A DNA stretch of 64,000 bases from Angiostrongylus vasorum (taxonomy: Eukaryota > Nematoda > Chromadorea > Rhabditida > Metastrongylidae): the NCBI GenBank assembly GCA_018806985.1, contig JADANN010000146.1, positions 1 to 64,000 on the forward strand, in the 5' to 3' direction. Shown here piece by piece: positions 59,393 to 64,000 of this stretch. The notes beneath the pieces are model-generated. The model saw nothing but the letters and a program-made list of their open reading frames with translations. It made no database searches and was not told the origin of the DNA. The position numbers and the translations under genes were made by a program. Every line of letters begins with the position of its first letter. Within the stretch, counting starts at the first letter, position 1.

Positions 59393-61479
59393 TTGTCTAT
59401 CCTTTTATACTTAATTTCTTTCAGTGAATACAGTCGGAAGAAATACAAGCCATTTGTTACAATAGTGCGAGAAGGGCTGCGTCGCCTCAACATTAAGGAC
59501 GGCTCGAATACAATTTTTTTTGATAAAGAGGAGGATTCGAGTCAAATTAGTACCAATGATGATGATATTACTGTCGTGGAAGAGAGAAAAGAGGGGGTTT
59601 TGACGAATCAAACAGGCAAATCAGAAGTGTCTAGAAAAGATAGAAAAAGGAAGGCGTTTAGGTTTGCTTTTACTTCCCTTATTTCTCTTTTCTATAGGTT
59701 TCTGTATTATTGTGCTATTGAGCTCATACATTTGGTTTTTTTAGCTCAATTTCTGCCATGCCGAAAGTTGATGATGTTTGCATCTCTAGCGACGAAGAAA
59801 ACAGGGTGAAATTGGGAAATGTTAAGGTATGGTTCTTTCCGTGTTATTATTTCTTTTTGAATATCTTTCCAAGTTTTATTGTCACCTCAACTATTTTACA
59901 CTTTTTAGTCTGGCGGAGGCATCGGGAATTCTTTAGCTACTTATAGTAACAGCAGAACAACTGAATTGTCGTCTATCTCTAGAATGTCCTCTATCACTAA
60001 AAAGAAGCGTGAAGACGTGAAGAATTCGGTAGGCGGTGTTTTGGTTGGACGCTGCAAATCACTGTTTATATTTGCCCTAGGGTTTAGTATTTTCAATAAT
60101 TTTTTTTCAGGTGAACTCTGTATCTGCCACTGCGAACTCATCGCGAGGGTTTGGAAGTGTACAAACGTTCTCTATTCAACCACGTTCTTCGTCAATCACT
60201 TTTGATGATTTAGGCGGTTGTGATAGACAATTTTTGGTTCGTTACGTTGTTCCTTTCAAAATTTCTCTATTTATGCATAGATGTGAGACGTATTTTAAAT
60301 TTTCTTCCAATCAATTCACCAAAAGACATATTTGTTTCAATCCATCCATGCTCAAAATTGATTTCGACTTCTAACTTTAAAGATGGGTGGTTTGGTTAAT
60401 AGTAAATTTTATGAGCTGGAGTGAGATTATTTAGGACCTACCGTTTTTGTAATAAGAATCATAGTGTCTTCTTCATTCATGATGAAGGTCTGGTTCTCTG
60501 GAACCCATAGAACGTTGTATATATTAGTATTATTGTTACATTACCCAGGGGTGGAAAAGCACAGTGGTAGTGATACAGATCATCACGAGCACGGCGCTGG
60601 TTCGATCCTACTCTGGACTCACCAAACCTCTCATCCCTCCGGGTGGGAAAAATTGCCACTGGATTTGTGCGGGAAAAAATCTGTCCATGCAATCCAAATG
60701 GGAGCGCTCTAGCTGAGCTATCTCGGAACTCCAGGGAAAATGGGAAAATCGTGTCGAGCAGCGTTCAACGGCATTCAGGTTGGAAGGAAAATCCTCAAGA
60801 ACCAGCTGAAGGCACACGTAAAAAGTTGGAAGACCTTCGTGGATGATGGGTACAAGGAAAAAGATCGAGTTCGAGAATGGAAGACCTTCGTGGATGATGG
60901 GTACAAGGAAAAAGATCGAGTTCGAGAAGTTCTGTCATCCGTACAGGGGTATGAATGGTGCTTTATGTTGGGAAAAAAAGACTACATGACACGTCATCAA
61001 ATCTACGGTGCGAATCCCAGCATTTCATGCATTTGATTCCTTTTTTTCCACGTTCATTGTCATAGAGGTTTCCAAGTGCTTCACATGTTCTTTCAGCTAA
61101 TACTGGATGATTTCGTCTTCTTTCACCACTGTCTTGGAGTGATTGTCAAGTCGATTCTGTTTGCAATCTTGGAGATAGTCGACCTAAGGCGTTCCCATGT
61201 GATAAAGCTCTCGGCGTTGATTTATCCCTTAGGGATACGCCACGCGTTCGCCTTTATTAAACATTGCTGTACGTGATTGAATGCAGATCTGGCCTTTACC
61301 ATCACTCACGCTGGCCTACCGATGTATCGAGCCAGTGCTACTATCCTCTCAGATAAGTCTGCTACCAATTTCCCGACCCTGAAGGATGGAAGGCTTGGTG
61401 GTTCATGGGCGCAGGAGTCGATCCTATGTGTATTGTAGGGTGCCTGCTCACCGCTCACTGCGCCACACGCTCCCGTACA

Positions 61480-61527
<48 letters not shown>

Positions 61528-61795
61528 GTATATAAAGGATAAAGCTGTCGGCGTTAATCAATCCCTGAGGGATGCGCCATGCATTCGACTTCATTAAGCA
61601 TCGTTTGGAGGTGACTGAATGCATATTTGGCCTTTACAATGACTCGCGGTTGCCGGCCGATGTATCGAGCCAGTGCTACTATCCTCCCAGACAAGTGTGG
61701 TGGTACCATTTTGCCGACCCCGGAAGGATGGAAGGCTTGGTGAGCCATGTGCGCGGGGATCGATTCCACGTGTGTCGCAGTGGTGGCTCCAACCA

Positions 61796-61846
<51 letters not shown>

Positions 61847-62252
61847 ATGTATATTTTTATATATGTGTGTGGAGATATCCTACCAACGGTTTACCGCCTC
61901 ATCGTGGCTGGGAGGTGTTCCTGGATGTTGGACTGCGATGTACAGCAGGGGGGATTCGTCCACCCGGCGGGATCTCCCAAGCTGAGAAGGAGTTCGGCGT
62001 TTTCACCAGGAATCCCAAATAAGAGTAAGCTAATACCAGACTCTTCCACCGTCCTGGTATCAAACTAGTCGCTTGGTGGGAAATCTTTCTCTGTTCCACA
62101 ACGGTGAAGATTGCCTGTGGTGGTGTGGATCGGGGCAGATTTTGGCCATTCTGACTTCAGGACTCCATGGAACCATATTAGCTAAACCAGCAAAACTCTG
62201 AACAATGGAGAGCATGCTGGGGTCCACTGAGGACAGGCTGTACAACTATCCA

Positions 62253-62326
<74 letters not shown>

Positions 62327-63074
62327 GTGCGTGTATATATTTTATATATTTATATATGTGCACGTATATGTGCATGTATATATACATATATGTATATCTG
62401 TATTTGTATAGATACCCCCTTATGTGTAGTCGTCAAGAAATCATCGATGTTCATGTTATTTAGGAGGTTTGTCGTCTTGCTATGCACGTGAAGCGTCCGA
62501 AAACATATGGTGTTCTCGGAGTAGAACCACCAAGAGGATTTTTGGTGCATGGACCGCCGGGATGCGGAAAAACCCTTTTTTTCTCAGGTGAGTACTATTT
62601 CCAATCGTTTGGGCGTTCTTGAATTGATATAGCAACTGAAAAATCTGCGCTAGCCATCTGTTCAATTCTTTGCTCACAAATCCGTCTTATCAGTAAAATT
62701 TCAGTTGTATATTATTTTACAGGCGGTGGCAGGACAGTTTAATATACCGATGATACAAATTGCTGCTACGGAATTGGTCTCGGGCGTATCTGGTGAAAGT
62801 GAGGAGAAGATTCGTCAGTTGTTTTCTATTGCAAAACAGAATGCGCCCTGCGTGTTGGTGAGTTGCCGTTGAAAAACATTTTTTTCTGCTATTGTGATAT
62901 TGATTTATTTGTATCATGTTAGATTGAAATTTTTCATTTTACTTCATACCCTTTTAAGAACTGTGCTTTTTTTGAGTTTACATACGCGTTTACATATATA
63001 CATACGTACGTACGTACATATGTAATATATACGTGATGTATGCATGTATGCATATGTATAAATGTATATATATG

Positions 63075-63119
<45 letters not shown>

Positions 63120-64000
63120 AGATCCTGGATGATATCGACGTGATCGCACCAAGGCGGGAAACTGCGACTCGTGAAATGGAGCGGAGGATTGTTTCCCAAT
63201 TGAGCAACTCCTTAGACGGTAACACTTCAGTTATGTGGTTTTTATTTGCTATCATTAGTCCCTGATTGTCTGCATATGTGAATGCCATTTCATTCCAAAA
63301 ACTCTACTTTAGAGCAGTTAATACTTTTTTTCCATATGCTTTTGATAACTTGTATTTGATCCCAATTGTTTGTTTGTGATCCGGATGAAGTTCACATTGT
63401 ACCCGATTTTAGTGATAAGCTAAAACGAAGTTTTCGGTTGTTGCCGAACCTCATGGTAACTTATCAATGAGGAAAGGTACACTAATCGTTCCTTCCGAGG
63501 TTAAATAGAAGTAGGTTTACAATATAAGGTCGTATTGATTTGAGATTAAATGAGCGTCGCGCCTTCCGAAAATTTGTTATTCTACAAATTTTATCCAATC
63601 AGGTGTGGTTAGAACAGTTCGCTTCGTTTTTATTGTTGCTTATAGACGTGTATTTAAGGAAGTTATCAGAAACCTGACTCTTTCACTGTCGGACGTTTAT
63701 GGCGGTATTCAAGAGTTCCTTTATTATTTATTTTCAGACCTTTTCGGAAGGAAAAAGGATGTGTCGTTAGCTGAAAAAATTCGAATAACTGATGATGGTG
63801 AAGTGGTTCTTAACGACGAAACGGGAGCTGTCGGTATTTTTTCTAATCAAATTTTTGTCAATTCCATATGCTATTTTGTCACCAAATCTCATCTCATTCA
63901 TAGAATGAGTTTTCGAGTTTTTGTATTGCGTGAAATTTTATTCTGAGATGTTTTTTCTGTTAAAGAATGATCCCAGAACGTTCGTACGTGCTAGTGATTG
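58716..64000 (+). CDS. mac-1: NVL/Rix7-family AAA ATPase, 5' part (runs off the window)
   Basis: NVL-type ATPases remodel pre-60S ribosomal particles in the nucleolus; C. elegans MAC-1 was also reported to bind CED-4. Exons: 58716-58853, 59425-59661, 59745-59826, 59909-60028, 60111-60236, 62464-62587, 62723-62857, 63122-63218, 63738-63833, 63977 to beyond 64000. The N-terminal domain has [11 protein letters not shown] and FDLQQK, then [10 protein letters not shown] (NVL N-domain). A long polar linker follows, then the D1 ATPase: [30 protein letters not shown], Walker A GPPGCGKT, the NVL signature [18 protein letters not shown], and Walker B LILDDID then APRRE and MERRIVSQL. The last bases encode YVLVIG of the sensor-1 strand. 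The exon 1-2 and 6-7 junctions are each off by one base beside a homopolymer (see findings). The second ATPase domain is outside the window. Confidence 0.9.
58980..59262 (-). repeat. SINE-B copy in mac-1 intron 1
   Basis: The 3' end complement CATCTACTGTGAGGATCCCA is at the left. ATGTAGAATGCTGACCGAGT and CTCCTGGAGTTTTCGAGC are in the middle, and the head is eroded near CCTCTGCGCCAGACCC. Confidence 0.62.
59275..59395. repeat. (TA)n and TA/CA-rich microsatellite in mac-1 intron 1
   Basis: A mixed ATATAC/ATGC region leads into about 44 bases of pure TA (around 59347-59391), ending 30 bases before the exon 2 acceptor. The frames with alternating Tyr/Ile are artefacts of this repeat. Confidence 0.85.
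60543..60950 (+). repeat. SINE-B copy with internal 51-bp tandem duplication, mac-1 intron 5
   Basis: The head AAAGCACAGTGGTAGTGATA (box A-like) and GCTGGTTCGATCCTAC (box B-like) make this the clearest tRNA-type SINE-B head. Near the 3' end a 51-base unit beginning TGGAAGACCTTCGTGGATG is present twice in perfect tandem (60827-60877, 60878-60928). Confidence 0.8.
60995..61195 (-). repeat. SINE-B 3' fragment, inverted, mac-1 intron 5
   Basis: CTACGGTGCGAATCCCAGCA, TTGATTCCTTTTTTTCCACG and GACCTAAGGCGTTCCC match the SINE-B 3' half read on the minus strand. The head is missing and SINE-A abuts it on the right. Confidence 0.55.
61198..61474 (-). repeat. SINE-A copy, mac-1 intron 5
   Basis: The minus strand starts GAGCGTGTGGCGCAGTGAG and ends GCTTTATCACA. 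The core GAGCCAGTGCTACTATCC and the ATTTCCCGACCCT complement blocks are present. It is followed at once by (TA)n. Confidence 0.78.
61481..61526. repeat. (TA)n microsatellite
   Basis: About 46 bases of pure TA between two inverted SINE-A copies. Confidence 0.9.
61536..61796 (-). repeat. SINE-A copy with head cut by (TA)n, mac-1 intron 5
   Basis: The tail side AAAGGATAAAGCTGTCGGCG lies at the left. The body is well preserved. The tRNA-like head ends abruptly at CCAACCACT, where a TA tract begins. Confidence 0.78.
61797..61840. repeat. (TA)n microsatellite
   Basis: About 42 bases of pure TA directly joined to the truncated SINE-A head. Confidence 0.9.
61879..62255 (+). mobile_element. element C in mac-1 intron 5
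   Basis: Sense copy from TACCAACGGTTTACCGCCTC to ATGCTGGGGTCCACTGAGG and a CAACTATCCAAG tail that runs straight into (TA)n. About 375 bases. Confidence 0.78.
62256..62320. repeat. (TA)n microsatellite
   Basis: About 64 bases of pure TA at the 3' tail of an element C copy. A degenerate TA/TG/CA region continues to about 62400. Confidence 0.9.
63000..63118. repeat. TA/TAYG microsatellite in mac-1 intron 7
   Basis: ACGT/ATGT-type repeats lead into about 34 bases of pure TA, which runs almost to the exon 8 acceptor at 63120-63121. The polypyrimidine tract of this intron has been replaced by TA repeats. Confidence 0.8.

Noticed and set aside
59269..59493. Tyr/Ile alternating frames, also at 61594-61842, 62178-62411 and 62934-63288
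   Set aside because: All are translations of TA microsatellites, not proteins or membrane segments.
63605..63946. Separate 113-codon gene starting at 63605
   Set aside because: Only 63738-63833 is real: it fits as mac-1 exon 9 in phase with exons 8 and 10. The rest is intron.

Overview
The window is AT-rich eukaryotic DNA with short exons, GT-AG introns with TTTCAG-type acceptors, and a dense load of non-LTR retrotransposon debris and SINE-like repeats. The genes and the RTE-type reverse transcriptase sequences point to a clade V (strongylid, hookworm-like) nematode. That placement comes from recognising the families; no search was run.

Layout. Roughly 1-27,000 has no host gene I could recognise. 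It holds two decayed RTE retrotransposons on the minus strand (about 2,950-5,800 and 24,150-27,045), a third decayed RTE on the plus strand (about 22,030-23,990), many copies of two tRNA-headed SINE families (here SINE-A and SINE-B), a third SINE-like family (element C), and foldback elements with GTT/AAC-rich arms. From about 27,400 to the right end are four conserved housekeeping or developmental genes. (1) A pfs-2/WDR33 polyadenylation factor lies on the plus strand, 27,449-42,433; 23 exons join in phase to 965 codons plus stop. (2) A mitochondrial ribosomal protein bL20m gene (mrpl-20) lies on the minus strand, 43,458-46,540, in 3 exons, convergent with pfs-2. (3) An SSBP/SSDP single-stranded-DNA-binding adaptor (sam-10 in C. 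elegans) lies on the plus strand, 48,254-56,530, in 10 exons, divergent from mrpl-20. (4) An NVL/Rix7-type AAA ATPase (mac-1 in C. elegans) lies on the plus strand from 58,716 and runs off the right edge. From memory, C. elegans keeps mrpl-20, sam-10 and mac-1 close together on chromosome II, so this looks like conserved microsynteny.

The introns are full of mobile DNA: a Penelope-like GIY-YIG remnant in pfs-2 intron 2, a mariner transposase remnant in SSBP intron 9, fold-back MITEs, and SINE chains separated by (TA)n tracts in mac-1 intron 5. The four genes do not form one pathway: they act in mRNA 3' end formation, mitochondrial translation, LIM-domain/LDB transcription and large ribosomal subunit assembly.

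Points most worth checking. SINE-B, element C and the RTE appear to share a 3' end, which suggests a SINE-LINE partnership. Two element C copies have clear target-site duplications. There are three one-base phase breaks, each next to a homopolymer, in otherwise clean gene models. The NVL homologue has an unusual acidic insertion and an Asp-Asp Walker B. No new defence, biosynthetic or regulatory system was seen.
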